Positions 1-9,541 of a stretch of 64,000 bases of DNA are shown piece by piece. A program made the translations under genes and the position numbers. The notes below the pieces were generated by a model, which was not told where the DNA came from, made no database searches, and saw only the letters and a program-made list of their open reading frames with translations. The first letter of the stretch is position 1. The number at the start of each line of letters is the position of its first letter. This DNA comes from JABMNT01 sp048262655 (lineage in GTDB: Bacteria; Pseudomonadota; Alphaproteobacteria; Rhodospirillales; Casp-alpha2): NCBI GenBank assembly GCA_048262655.1, contig JBLXEY010000001.1:1-64000 (forward strand), read 5' to 3'.

Positions 1-1
1 A

Positions 2-76
2 ATCGCCAAAGCCCTGGCCGATGCCGGGGAAATCGTTATTGCCAGCGGCGGCGAAGAAGACGAACTGGTGTTCTAG
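2..76 (+). CDS. fliG: Flagellar motor switch protein FliG, C-terminal end only
   Basis: The last 24 codons of a gene that begins before the window. The visible tail has a helix (IAKALADAGEIV) followed by a Glu-rich end finishing in ELVF, as in alphaproteobacterial FliG proteins. FliG is the rotor protein that couples the stator to the MS ring. Identity rests on this short tail plus position directly before fliH and fliN. The identification is an inference from context more than from domains. Confidence 0.7.
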   Translation: MAKALADAGEIVIASGGEEDELVF

Positions 77-144
77 GTTTAGATCCGGGTCGATAGGTAG
101 ATTTAGATTATTTATAACTCAACAGAATTGCGATAAATGGGGCC

Positions 145-1140
145 ATGGCACTAGAAAAATTCATGTTTGACCGATCCTTCGATATTGGAGGTGATAACCC
201 TACGGAAGCTGTCGTCGAGGAATCGCCCGAAGTTGAGGCAGAACCCGAAGTTGTCGTTCCAACCTTCAGCGAAGAAGAGTTGGAGGCTGCGAAACAAGAA
301 GCCTTTAATAAAGGCAAGGAAGAGGCCCTTAGCGAATCAGCGACAGCGATCGAAAACCAGATTGTCGAAACAACCAAATCAATCTCTGAAAAACTGGACT
401 CGCTTATTATTGGCCAACTAACGGCCAATAAAGATATTTTTTCTGATGCGATTAAAGTATCACATGCCGTCACTAAAAAAGCCTTTCCAATGACGACGAC
501 CGAGCAAGGTTCCACGGAAATCGAAAACGTCATTCGACAAGTCCTTGTACAGGTTCTAGAAGAACCACGCGTCGAAGTTCACGTGCACCCAACAATCCAA
601 TCTTTATTGCAGGAGCGCGTTGAAAAGGTTTCGGCTGACACGCATTACGACGGGCGCCTCTATATCACAGCGGATGAGAACGTTGCAGAAGGCGACTGTG
701 AAATCAAATGGAGCAATGGCGGCGCCGAACGCAATCTGGACGACCTCATATCCCAGGCAGACGCAATCATCGAGGCAAATTTAAGTTCCCTCGAAGGTGG
801 TTACGTACCATCACCAGACGCTCTTTCTCCCGAAGAACTTGAACAACAAAAGCTGAAGCCCGCCGAAGAAAACGAATCGGCGTCGCCTGAAACACAGGAA
901 ACAGCGCCGGAGCTTCAGGATTCTGCCGAAAATGAAGCGCAAGATCCAATTCCCGAGCCATCAGATGCGACAACACCCGAAACAGAAGAACCCGAAACAG
1001 CCTCTTCGGAACCTGTTACAGATGAAGCAACTGAACAGCCAGAAACAGCAACACAACCGCAGAATTCTGCGCCTGAGACTGATGTTCAAGATGACGTGGC
1101 CGAACCAGACCTCGAAGAACCGGCACCAAATGCGCCGTAA
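145..1140 (+). CDS. fliH: Flagellar assembly protein FliH-like
   Basis: 331 residues. FliH binds and restrains the export ATPase FliI at the flagellar type III apparatus. Residues about 45-110 are a charged helical/coiled-coil stretch rich in Glu, Ala and Lys, and residues about 110-215 match the FliH/HrpE-type C-terminal domain. Residues about 220-331 form an unusual low-complexity tail of Glu, Pro, Thr and Ala that is not part of the standard family. The gene follows fliG by 68 bp and precedes fliN by 147 bp. The assignment combines domain character with the fliG-fliH-fliN order. The sequence is divergent, as is usual for this family. Confidence 0.8.
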   Translation: MALEKFMFDRSFDIGGDNPTEAVVEESPEVEAEPEVVVPTFSEEELEAAKQEAFNKGKEEALSESATAIENQIVETTKSISEKLDSLIIGQLTANKDIFSDAIKVSHAVTKKAFPMTTTEQGSTEIENVIRQVLVQVLEEPRVEVHVHPTIQSLLQERVEKVSADTHYDGRLYITADENVAEGDCEIKWSNGGAERNLDDLISQADAIIEANLSSLEGGYVPSPDALSPEELEQQKLKPAEENESASPETQETAPELQDSAENEAQDPIPEPSDATTPETEEPETASSEPVTDEATEQPETATQPQNSAPETDVQDDVAEPDLEEPAPNAP

Positions 1141-1287
1141 ATTCGCGTATACTCGTCTTTTATCAGAGCAGACCATGCCGCAATGCGTGTCAGGCTGCTC
1201 AACACAGACTATATTTAACGGAAACCGCATGTATCATGTGTAGGTCAATGATGTGCATTCGAATATTGCTACACTCAGGAGAAACCG

Positions 1288-1656
1288 ATGGCTGATGAAA
1301 ACCTAGAACTCAACGAACTCGACGGAGGCGCAGCCCCGCCTGATGGTGGCGAAGAACAGGAAATGGAAATGACAGGTCTGCCAGAAATTGGCGACCTTCC
1401 CCGCAGCGCGAAAGACCTTGAAGCTGTCTACGATATTCCTGTTCAGGTGTCCGCTGTTCTTGGCAAATCGACGATGCAAGTCAGCCAATTACTGAAATTG
1501 GGTCGCGGTGCCGTTATAGAGCTTGACCGTAAAGTTGGAGAAGCCATTGATATTTACGTTAACAACCGTTTGGTCGCTCGCGGTGAAGTCGTTGTCGTTG
1601 AAGATAGGCTTGGCATCACGATGACAGAAATCATTAAAACGGAGCGCGCCACCTAG
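1288..1656 (+). CDS. fliN: Flagellar motor switch protein FliN
   Basis: 122 residues. Component of the cytoplasmic C-ring that takes part in torque generation and switching. A Glu-rich N-terminal 40 residues precedes a SpoA (surface presentation of antigens) domain, seen in the run from the IPVQVSAVLG strand to the GRGAVIELDRKVGEAID and VNNRLVARGEVVVVEDRLGI segments, which are classical FliN. An AGGAG Shine-Dalgarno sits 6 bases before the ATG. Only 9 bp separate its stop from the stator gene that follows. No fliM is in view. Confidence 0.95.
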   Translation: MADENLELNELDGGAAPPDGGEEQEMEMTGLPEIGDLPRSAKDLEAVYDIPVQVSAVLGKSTMQVSQLLKLGRGAVIELDRKVGEAIDIYVNNRLVARGEVVVVEDRLGITMTEIIKTERAT

Positions 1657-1665
1657 GCGAAACAT

Positions 1666-2481
1666 ATGGTAGACCACGAAGCCCATATACGCATTGTGCC
1701 TGTTCGCACAAAAATAGACGCGGCAACAGTAATTGGCATTTCTTGCGGTTTTGCGATGATTGTTGCCGCCATTGTGCTTGGCGGTTCCCCGGAAAGTTTC
1801 ATCAACCCGCCGTCAGTCCTCATTGTAATTGGTGGTACGTTTGCCATCACTACGGCTTGTTTCTCTCTCGCCGATATTGCGAATACCTTTAAAATCGTCT
1901 CCAAGACTGTTTTCCAATCCGCCCGGGAGCCTGACGAAGCCGCCATGCAGGTACTGCAAATAGCTGAAATCGCTCGAAAAAAGGGCGTTCTGACGCTTCA
2001 GAACATCATGGGTTCGACTGAGAGCGAACCCTTTCTAAACAAAGGTCTTTTGATGGTTGTCGACGGGACACCTGGAAATGAAATCGAATCAATTTTGCAG
2101 CGTGACATTCAGGCGACGGCTGAAAGACATATTCAAAGCACCAGTGTGCTTCGGAAAATGGGTGAATTTGCCCCCGCAATGGGCTTAATTGGTACATTGA
2201 TCGGTCTGGTTCAAATGTTGGGGAACCTCGATGATCCAAAAACCATCGGGCCAAGCATGGCTGTTGCGCTTTTAACGACTTTTTACGGTGCGGTACTTGC
2301 CAATATGGTCTTTCTGCCATTGGCCGCCAAACTTGAAAAGAATTCTCGGGAAGAAGCCCTGTTAAACAGTGTATACATGATGGCTGCAACGTCGATTGGC
2401 AATCAAGAGAACCCGAGACGGCTTGAAATGCTCATAAACAGTATTTTGCCACCGGCCCGACGCATACACTATTTTGATTAA
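1666..2481 (+). CDS. Flagellar stator protein, MotA/PomA type
   Basis: 271 residues. Ion-conducting stator subunit in the inner membrane. Two N-terminal membrane segments (about residues 18-38 and 45-65) are followed by a cytoplasmic loop and two further segments carrying GEFAPAMGLIGTLIGLVQML and the AVALLTTFYGAVLANM stretch, diagnostic of MotA. The wording of these motifs (including LDDPKTIGPSMAVALLTT) is closer to sodium-type PomA than to enteric MotA, but ion choice cannot be settled here. The MotB/PomB partner is not adjacent. The gene sits between fliN and flbD inside the flagellar operon. Confidence 0.9.
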   Translation: MVDHEAHIRIVPVRTKIDAATVIGISCGFAMIVAAIVLGGSPESFINPPSVLIVIGGTFAITTACFSLADIANTFKIVSKTVFQSAREPDEAAMQVLQIAEIARKKGVLTLQNIMGSTESEPFLNKGLLMVVDGTPGNEIESILQRDIQATAERHIQSTSVLRKMGEFAPAMGLIGTLIGLVQMLGNLDDPKTIGPSMAVALLTTFYGAVLANMVFLPLAAKLEKNSREEALLNSVYMMAATSIGNQENPRRLEMLINSILPPARRIHYFD

Positions 2482-2509
2482 CACGAAACGTCAGATGGAA
2501 GACCAGTAA

Positions 2510-3868
2510 ATGCGGTTATTAATCATAGGCACCTTAGGCGGACAAATTGGCGCAGCCAGCCAGATCGCTATTCAGCGTGGCGCGACCGTTCAGCAAGCTG
2601 ACAACATCGACATGGCTTTGCAGCTTCTGCGGTCAGGACAGAGCGCTGATTTAATTATGGCAGATGTAAATCTGCAGATGGAAGACTTGATTACGTCGCT
2701 TGAGCGCGAACGCATGACCGTACCGGTTATTGCGTGTGGGGTTGGAAATGACACTCAAGCGGCCGTCCGCGCCATTCGTGCTGGTGCTAAAGAATATCTT
2801 CCCCTGCCCCCAGATGCAGAATTAATTGCTGCTGTTCTGGAAGCCGTTGCCGAAGAATCGCACAAAATCATTCATGCAGATCCGAAAATGACGGAAGTTA
2901 TTCGCGTTGCAGATCAGGTCGCACCAAGCGAAGCGAGTATTTTAATTACGGGCCCGTCCGGAACCGGCAAAGAGTTGATGGCGCGCTACATGCACAACAA
3001 AAGCAAACGAAAGAATGGACGTTTTGTTGCCATAAACTGTGCTGCAATTCCCGAAAACCTGTTGGAATCAGAACTTTTTGGCCATGAAAAAGGGTCCTTT
3101 ACCGGCGCTGTGGCGCGACGCATTGGCAAATTCGAAGAAGCCAATGGTGGTACATTGTTGTTGGACGAAATTAGTGAAATGGACCCCAAACTTCAGGCAA
3201 AATTATTGAGAGCCATCCAGGAGCGCGAAATTGACCGGGTCGGAAGCTCAAAGCCTGTGAAAGTCGATGTACGGATTTTAGCCACGTCCAATCGCAATAT
3301 GGAAAGTGAAGTTTCCCGGGGCAATTTCCGCGAAGATCTTTATTTTCGCCTCAACGTCATGAACCTGAAATTACCTGCTTTGAAAGATCGGCCAAAAGAC
3401 ATCCCGGTTCTTGCAGATCATTTTGCCAAAAAATACGCGGCGGCAAATGACGTTCCTTATCGCCCCCTCAGTCAGCCCGCCACGGACTTACTCTTGAAGC
3501 ATGGATGGTCTGGCAATATTCGGGAACTGGAAAACTCCATGCATCGTGCCATTTTACTTGCGTCCGGGGATGAGATTGGCGCTGAAGCCATTTTGCTGGA
3601 AGGTGCTGACGCAAACGGTGACACCCAGTCTGGCGCAAGCGGCGCGGAAACTGCGGCTGGTGATGCGGGAAGCCTTGTTGGCAGAACGGTCGCAGACGTT
3701 GAACGCGATTTGATTATTGATACGCTTTTACATTGTCTTGGGAACCGGACCCACGCAGCAAATATTCTGGGCATCTCAATCCGGACATTGAGAAACAAAC
3801 TGAAGCTCTATGGAGAACAGGGCGTTAATGTCCCGCAACATGGAGAGGCAGAACGGCCTCAGCCATAG
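2510..3868 (+). CDS. flbD: Sigma-54-dependent flagellar transcription activator FlbD-like
   Basis: 452 residues. Activates sigma-54 promoters of late flagellar genes. Residues 1-120 form a receiver-like domain with a degenerate acidic pocket (MRLLIIGTLGG where DD is normal), as known for Caulobacter FlbD. The AAA+ domain (about 128-355) shows Walker A GPSGTGKE near residue 147, the sigma-54 contact loop GSFTGA near 194 and Walker B TLLLDE near 217. A Fis-type helix-turn-helix lies near 415-430 (AANILGISIRTLRNKLK). Lack of a normal phosphorylation pocket suggests control by a partner protein such as FliX, which is not in the window. Confidence 0.92.
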   Translation: MRLLIIGTLGGQIGAASQIAIQRGATVQQADNIDMALQLLRSGQSADLIMADVNLQMEDLITSLERERMTVPVIACGVGNDTQAAVRAIRAGAKEYLPLPPDAELIAAVLEAVAEESHKIIHADPKMTEVIRVADQVAPSEASILITGPSGTGKELMARYMHNKSKRKNGRFVAINCAAIPENLLESELFGHEKGSFTGAVARRIGKFEEANGGTLLLDEISEMDPKLQAKLLRAIQEREIDRVGSSKPVKVDVRILATSNRNMESEVSRGNFREDLYFRLNVMNLKLPALKDRPKDIPVLADHFAKKYAAANDVPYRPLSQPATDLLLKHGWSGNIRELENSMHRAILLASGDEIGAEAILLEGADANGDTQSGASGAETAAGDAGSLVGRTVADVERDLIIDTLLHCLGNRTHAANILGISIRTLRNKLKLYGEQGVNVPQHGEAERPQP

Positions 3869-3917
3869 TTTCGAAAGAAAATTAACAGTGGCAATACCAC
3901 AAAGGAAACCAAGTTAG

Positions 3918-6047
3918 ATGGCCGACGCAGCAAGCGACGCCCCGCAGGAAGAACCGGAATCTGGTGGCAACGACATCGGTTCTTGGATATCGACCAACCT
4001 GCTACGTGGCGACTTTCTCCTTGCGATGTCAGTGGTCACGCTGCTTGTCGTCCTCGTTTTACCCATGCCAACATGGGCTCTGGATGTGGCACTGGCGTTC
4101 TCAATAACGTTTTCAGTCCTCATCCTGATGACCGCGCTCTTCATCGAAAAGCCGCTGGATTTCAATACTTTTCCGACTGTTCTGCTTCTCGCAACAATGA
4201 TCCGACTGGCGCTTAATATGGCGTCGACGCGCCTGATCTTGAGCGATGGCCACGAAGGAACCGCAGCAGCCGGTCAAGTGATCCAGGCCTTCGGTAATTT
4301 TGTTATGGGCGGCAACTTCGTAATTGGAATTATCGTCTTTACGATCTTGGTAATTGTAAACTTTATCGTCATCACCAAGGGTTCGGGACGAATTGCGGAA
4401 GTTACCGCACGATTTTCATTGGATGCCATGCCTGGCAAGCAAATGGCGATTGATGCAGACCTTTCAACAGGCCTGATTGATGAAGACGAAGCCCGATCGC
4501 GAAGGAAGGAACTTGAGGAAGAAAGTGCTTTCTTTGGCGCCATGGACGGGGCGTCGAAATTTGTTCGCGGAGACGCGATTGCTGGCATTCTGATTACGTT
4601 TATCAATGTCGTGGCCGGCATTATTATTGGCGTCGCTCAAAAAGACCTAAGTTTTGGTCAAGCGGCTGAATCCTATACTCAGCTTACGGTTGGAGACGGG
4701 CTTGTCTCGCAGATACCGGCTTTGATCGTATCGACATCCGCAGGCCTTATGGTCACCAAGGCCGGTGTCGCAGGAACTACCGAAGCGGCTCTGGGACGCC
4801 AACTGGCGGGTCAGCCAAAAGCACTGGGACTGGTCAGCTTTTTGATGGTTGCCCTTTCAGTGCTACCAGGTGTACCGATGCTGCCATTCCTGTTTCTGGC
4901 CAGTGCGGCAGGTCTTGGGGCCTTTTACGTCAATAACAAAGGCAAAGTTGAACTTGAGAAGGAATTGCAGGAAGCTGAAGAAGTGGATGTCGATACCGCA
5001 ACAACAGGCGAAGAGCCGATAGCATCTGCCCTAAAAATTGACTTTCTGCGTCTTGAGTTGGGCTACGGTTTGTTATCGCTTATTAACGCCCCCAAGGATG
5101 GCCAGCGATTAACGGACCAAATCAAAGCCTTGCGCCGTCAAATGGCGATGGAAGTTGGATTTGTGATGCCGTCTGTCCGTATCCAGGATAATATGCAGCT
5201 ACCCGCCAACAGTTACGTTGTGCGCGTCAAAGAAATTGAATCTGCGCGAGGTGAGCTTCGGCCCAATATGCTCCTTGTCATGGATCCACGTGGCGAAGAA
5301 ATTACACTACCCGGGGAAAAAACCACCGAGCCAACGTTTGGTCTGCCGGCCATGTGGATTGAAGAGGCCAATCGGGAAGAAGCCTTGTTCCGCGGTTATA
5401 CCGTCGTTGACCCGGCAACCGTGGTAACCACACACTTAACAGAAGTCATCAAAGACAATATGTCTGATCTTCTCTCTTATGCAGAAACTCAGAAATTGCT
5501 GGATGAACTGGATAAGGAACACCAAAAGCTGGTTGCAGAGATGATCCCAAGTCAAATATCAATGGGTGGTGTTCAGCGGGTCCTGCAAAACCTTCTGGCC
5601 GAGCGCATATCCGTCCGCGACTTGCCAACCATTTTGGAAGGCGTATCAGAAGCCTGCGGCCTGACCCGCAACGTTATGATGATTACCGAACATGTTCGCG
5701 CCCGTCTATCGCGGCAAATCAGCGACCAAAATGTCAATGACCAAGGCTTCATTCCCTTGGTCACGTTATCTCCCCAATGGGAACAAGCCTTTGCCGAGAG
5801 CCTTGTCGGTCAGGGCGATGATAAACAGTTATCCATGCAGCCCACCCGTCTTCAGGAATTCATCACGGCTTTGCGCGCAACTTTTGAGCGCCAGGCTATG
5901 ATGGGGGAAGCCCCCGTGCTGCTGACCAGCCCGGGCGTACGTCCCTTCGTTAGATCAATTGTCGAGAGATTTAGGCCGATGACCGTCGTCATGTCACAGA
6001 ATGAGGTTCATCCAAAGGCCCAAATCAAAACTGTTGGTCAGGTGTAA
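3918..6047 (+). CDS. flhA: Flagellar biosynthesis protein FlhA
   Basis: 709 residues, normal for the family. Integral membrane component of the flagellar type III export gate. The N-terminal half has about eight membrane segments and the conserved cytoplasmic loop with MIRLALNMASTRLIL near residue 95 and PGKQMAIDADLSTGLI near 172. The C-terminal half is the soluble domain that docks chaperone-substrate complexes, ending in the QIKTVGQV region. An AAGGA ribosome-binding sequence precedes the ATG. It lies between flbD and flhF, the usual order in polar-flagellated bacteria. Confidence 0.97.
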   Translation: MADAASDAPQEEPESGGNDIGSWISTNLLRGDFLLAMSVVTLLVVLVLPMPTWALDVALAFSITFSVLILMTALFIEKPLDFNTFPTVLLLATMIRLALNMASTRLILSDGHEGTAAAGQVIQAFGNFVMGGNFVIGIIVFTILVIVNFIVITKGSGRIAEVTARFSLDAMPGKQMAIDADLSTGLIDEDEARSRRKELEEESAFFGAMDGASKFVRGDAIAGILITFINVVAGIIIGVAQKDLSFGQAAESYTQLTVGDGLVSQIPALIVSTSAGLMVTKAGVAGTTEAALGRQLAGQPKALGLVSFLMVALSVLPGVPMLPFLFLASAAGLGAFYVNNKGKVELEKELQEAEEVDVDTATTGEEPIASALKIDFLRLELGYGLLSLINAPKDGQRLTDQIKALRRQMAMEVGFVMPSVRIQDNMQLPANSYVVRVKEIESARGELRPNMLLVMDPRGEEITLPGEKTTEPTFGLPAMWIEEANREEALFRGYTVVDPATVVTTHLTEVIKDNMSDLLSYAETQKLLDELDKEHQKLVAEMIPSQISMGGVQRVLQNLLAERISVRDLPTILEGVSEACGLTRNVMMITEHVRARLSRQISDQNVNDQGFIPLVTLSPQWEQAFAESLVGQGDDKQLSMQPTRLQEFITALRATFERQAMMGEAPVLLTSPGVRPFVRSIVERFRPMTVVMSQNEVHPKAQIKTVGQV

Positions 6048-6081
6048 ATCGATTTAACGCATCAGGAAACAGACACGTTTT

Positions 6082-7077
6082 ATGCATATTAAGACCTTCA
6101 GCGCTCCAACCAACAGCCAGGCCATGGAAATGGTCCGTGAAACTATGGGCGACGATGCGATCATTATTTCGGCTGGAAAATCTGAAGATGGCAGTGCGGT
6201 AAAAATTGTCGCAGCGATTGAATCCGATATCGATCTGGATATCGATGACGCCATTGAAGAAGAACCCGAACATCCAAATGCCCTCAATACGGAAGAAACC
6301 GTGCGTCAGGCTCTTTCCTTTCATGGTGTTCCACCACGTCTGAGCACAAATCTCGCACGTTACGCCGCCCAGTCTGACGCTCCCAACCCGACATTGGCTC
6401 TCGCTGCAGCAATTGATACGACATTTGCCTTCTCCCCCCTTGATGCAACGTCCAGCGCCAAACCGGTTATGCTTGTTGGTCCGCCTGGGAGCGGAAAAAC
6501 GATCGTCGCAGCAAAACTATGCACCCAGGCGAGACTCGCGAACCGAGAAATTATTGCAATTACCTGTGATACACAGCGCGCCGGTGGCGTGGAACAACTC
6601 AAGGCATTTACGAATATTTTGGGAATTGACCTTATAACGGTCGATAAGCCCGAAACGTTAAAGGATCATATTCGTCTTGATGCTTCCGAAAAGCTGCAAA
6701 TTATCGATACCGCTTCGACAAACCCATATGACGAAGCCGATATGGATGGCCTCAACCGCAAGATCAAAGCGTGCGGCGCGGAACCTGTACTTGTCCTTGC
6801 CGCTGGCTGTGATCCGATGGAAATTGCCGATATGACGCGGTTCTACGGCGATATAGGCGTCACGCGCTTCATCGTTACACAGATGGATATTGCGCGGCGC
6901 GCCGGCGGTATTTTGGCCGCGGCCAATAGTGTCCCTCTTGCATTTTGTGATGTAAGCGTTAGTTCCGTTGTTTCTGACAACCTTAAATCCCTTTCACCGG
7001 TATCTTTGGCACGACTGATCATGCCCCATACAGACGATGATACCGCGAACCAGCAAACCACCGAGGCTGCACAATGA
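6082..7077 (+). CDS. flhF: Flagellar SRP-type GTPase FlhF
   Basis: 331 residues. SRP-family GTPase that fixes the site and number of polar flagella. The N-terminus MHIKTFSAPTNSQAMEMVRETMGDDAIIISAGK is the typical FlhF start. After an acidic linker, the NG domain carries the G1 loop GPPGSGKTIVAAKL near residue 133, and further G motifs around ITCDTQRAGGVEQL and VTQMDIARRAGGIL. It overlaps flhG by 4 bp (ATGA), implying translational coupling. It is somewhat shorter than Bacillus or Vibrio FlhF because the linker is brief. Confidence 0.94.
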   Translation: MHIKTFSAPTNSQAMEMVRETMGDDAIIISAGKSEDGSAVKIVAAIESDIDLDIDDAIEEEPEHPNALNTEETVRQALSFHGVPPRLSTNLARYAAQSDAPNPTLALAAAIDTTFAFSPLDATSSAKPVMLVGPPGSGKTIVAAKLCTQARLANREIIAITCDTQRAGGVEQLKAFTNILGIDLITVDKPETLKDHIRLDASEKLQIIDTASTNPYDEADMDGLNRKIKACGAEPVLVLAAGCDPMEIADMTRFYGDIGVTRFIVTQMDIARRAGGILAAANSVPLAFCDVSVSSVVSDNLKSLSPVSLARLIMPHTDDDTANQQTTEAAQ

Positions 7078-7871
7078 ATAGTGATACTGATACCCTCGCG
7101 GCACCTATCAACCGAAATCGCGGCCGCAACATGTTTGCGATCGCGTCCGGCAAAGGTGGCGTTGGAAAGACCTGGTTCTCAATTACGCTGGCCCATGCCT
7201 TGAGTAAAAGCGGTCAGCGGGTCCTGTTATTTGATGGCGATCTCGGTCTGGCAAACCTTGATATTCAATTAGGCCTGATGCCGAAGCATGACCTGAGCAG
7301 CGTCGTCGGGGGCCGGTTAACCCTCAATCAAGCGATCATCGACTATCCTGACGGGGACTTCGATATTATTGCCGGTCGATCCGGTTCAGGCGGCTTGGCA
7401 AATGTGGCCAGCAGCCGATTGCAAATGGTCGGTGATGACTTGGCGTTGCTTTCCGCAAACTACGATATGGTACTGCTCGATCTAGGAGCCGGGATTGAAC
7501 GTACCGTCCGGCAATTGGCTCATAATGCCAAAAGCTGTATTGTCTTGTTAACTGACGAGCCGACGTCCCTCACCGATGCCTACGCATTCATCAAAATAAT
7601 GCATGCCGATCGACCCGACATTGAAATCAAGATCGTCACCAATATTGTAAACTCTACCCGAGAAGGGGAACGGACCTATAATACGCTGCTGAAAGCTTGC
7701 GAAGGTTTCCTTAAAATCTCTCCGCCGCTGCTTGGCGTCATACGACGTGACACCCGGGTCCGCGAAGCCATCCGCGCCCAGACCCCATTGTTGACGCGGT
7801 TCCCCAATTGTGAAGCGGCTCAGGACGTTGAGAAGATAGCCGATAACCTGTTCAGCCAAATTAAGGTCTAG
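7074..7871 (+). CDS. flhG: MinD-like ATPase FlhG (FleN), flagellar number regulator
   Basis: 265 residues. ParA/MinD-family ATPase that limits flagellar number with FlhF. A deviant Walker A (ASGKGGVGKTWFSITLA) lies at about residues 23-39, with LLFDGDLGLANLDIQLGL and the VLLDLGAGIERTV Walker B region following. The N-terminal 20 residues may include the segment that stimulates FlhF GTPase activity. Translationally coupled to flhF. The presence of the flhF-flhG pair argues for polar flagella and against Caulobacter-type control. Confidence 0.94.
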   Translation: MNSDTDTLAAPINRNRGRNMFAIASGKGGVGKTWFSITLAHALSKSGQRVLLFDGDLGLANLDIQLGLMPKHDLSSVVGGRLTLNQAIIDYPDGDFDIIAGRSGSGGLANVASSRLQMVGDDLALLSANYDMVLLDLGAGIERTVRQLAHNAKSCIVLLTDEPTSLTDAYAFIKIMHADRPDIEIKIVTNIVNSTREGERTYNTLLKACEGFLKISPPLLGVIRRDTRVREAIRAQTPLLTRFPNCEAAQDVEKIADNLFSQIKV

Positions 7872-7879
7872 TACTGCCA

Positions 7880-9541
7880 ATGGAAACGGTTGTCCCTCGT
7901 ACTGTGTCTCAAGGAGCGACTGTTACGGCCCCGCCACCAACCGCGCAAGTCTCGACGCCGCCACCTGATCTGCAACGCCTCCAGATTGGCGCCAAACTTG
8001 ATGCTCTTGTATTGCAAGCAACAAGCAAAGGAGTTGCTGAACTCAACACCCCCTTTGGAAAAATCCAGCTGGCAACTACCTATCCTCTGCCGACAAACGG
8101 GTCTTTGCAATTACAAGTCATCGGTAAATTTCCATTACTCCAACTACTCATTACGTCCGTGCAAGGCAAATCGCCACAATCCGTTTTGCGCACTGGCACT
8201 CCCAATGCTTCAGCCCTGCCCCAAACCGGCGTGGGCAATCAACCAACAGCGACAAACACAACACTGCAAAGCGCGCAATCACGGGCCACGTCAGCATCCG
8301 TATCTCTAACGGTCGGCACAACCGTTATCGCAACCAAACTTGGCCCGAATGCGATCCTAAGTTCGATACCATCTGCTGCTGGGCAACAAACGTCGCCCCC
8401 CACCCCGGGTGCACAGACAGGGATCGGGCATACCAACCAGCCAGCAGCAGGCGCCAAGGCGTCATCCCCGACCTTGACCGGGCCACAGCATCTTCTATCG
8501 GCCAAAGGAGGCGCCGCGCCCCTCACATCAGGGGCTGCTGTGCCCTCAAACCCAAATGGTCTCCTTAATCAGGCCGGGAGCACGTTTTCGGTACGCATTA
8601 CGAACTTGATTCCCCCGTCACAACTTTCAAGCGCCGGAGGGCTTCCGACAGCCGGGAATGCCCTGCTTGGCGTTGGTCAATCCGTCACGGGCGTCGTCAC
8701 TGCGACAACCGCGCAGGGCCAAGCGATCGTGCAAACCCATGCAGGCCCCGTTGCGTTATCGACTCCAACCCCGTTGCCGCCTGGCACGACAATCTCTTTC
8801 GTTGTTAACGCGCCCATCCCTAACCCAGCGCAAACACATAATCCACTGGCCGGTCGGAATGCAGAGGTCATTCTAGAAACGCATAAATGGCCAGAACTTG
8901 ACGATGCCATTCGCACTTTGACGGACAGCAATCCGACAGTAGGGCAACAGGTCGTTAATTCAATTTTGCCTAAGGCCGATGCAACGCTTGCGGCAAATAT
9001 TCTTTTGTTGATTTCCGCTATTCGTGGAGGTGACATCAGAAACTGGTTTGGGGATGCCCCGATCCGTGCTCTGCAACGGGTACGGCCGGACCTGTTAAAC
9101 CGCTTAAGAGATGATTTCAGTCAGTTGGCAAAGCTCTCCGATGATACGGTTTCCAGCGACTGGCGTTCATTTCCGGTACCATTTTTGAACGGGTCAAGCG
9201 TTGAGCAAATTCGCTTGTTCATAAAACGCAAATCTGACGACGCCGATGAAGACACAGAAGCCAATCAGGGCGCCAGATTTATTATTGATCTCGATCTCAG
9301 CCGGCTGGGAAAACTGCAGTTTGATGGCCTTGTAAAGACGCATAGAAAGCAATTCGATTTGATTATTAGATCTGACGATCCGCTTTCGTCCGCCCTACAG
9401 AATCAGATCCGTAGCATATTTGTATCCGCAATGGATCAGACAGGCCATCAAGGAGGACTTACGTTTCAGGCTGCACCAGCCCATTTTTTGGAGATCCAAA
9501 GCGGTCCTGCTTCGACGCAGAATACGGGGCTCGTTGTATGA
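7880..9541 (+). CDS. FliK-like flagellar protein, Ala/Pro/Thr-rich (tentative hook-length control)
   Basis: 553 residues. The first 300 residues are low-complexity, rich in Thr, Pro, Ala, Gln and Gly, as in the flexible ruler part of FliK. The last 110 residues are ordered: RFIIDLDLSRLGKLQFDGLV, then FDLIIRSDDPLSSALQNQIR, and GHQGGLTFQ. This resembles the folded FliK C-terminal domain (Flg_hook type). The gene follows flhG by 8 bp and shares an ATGA overlap with the next gene. A role in flagellar export or hook length is inferred from architecture and position. No signal peptide is seen. It could instead be a lineage-specific flagellar protein. Confidence 0.6.
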   Translation: METVVPRTVSQGATVTAPPPTAQVSTPPPDLQRLQIGAKLDALVLQATSKGVAELNTPFGKIQLATTYPLPTNGSLQLQVIGKFPLLQLLITSVQGKSPQSVLRTGTPNASALPQTGVGNQPTATNTTLQSAQSRATSASVSLTVGTTVIATKLGPNAILSSIPSAAGQQTSPPTPGAQTGIGHTNQPAAGAKASSPTLTGPQHLLSAKGGAAPLTSGAAVPSNPNGLLNQAGSTFSVRITNLIPPSQLSSAGGLPTAGNALLGVGQSVTGVVTATTAQGQAIVQTHAGPVALSTPTPLPPGTTISFVVNAPIPNPAQTHNPLAGRNAEVILETHKWPELDDAIRTLTDSNPTVGQQVVNSILPKADATLAANILLLISAIRGGDIRNWFGDAPIRALQRVRPDLLNRLRDDFSQLAKLSDDTVSSDWRSFPVPFLNGSSVEQIRLFIKRKSDDADEDTEANQGARFIIDLDLSRLGKLQFDGLVKTHRKQFDLIIRSDDPLSSALQNQIRSIFVSAMDQTGHQGGLTFQAAPAHFLEIQSGPASTQNTGLVV

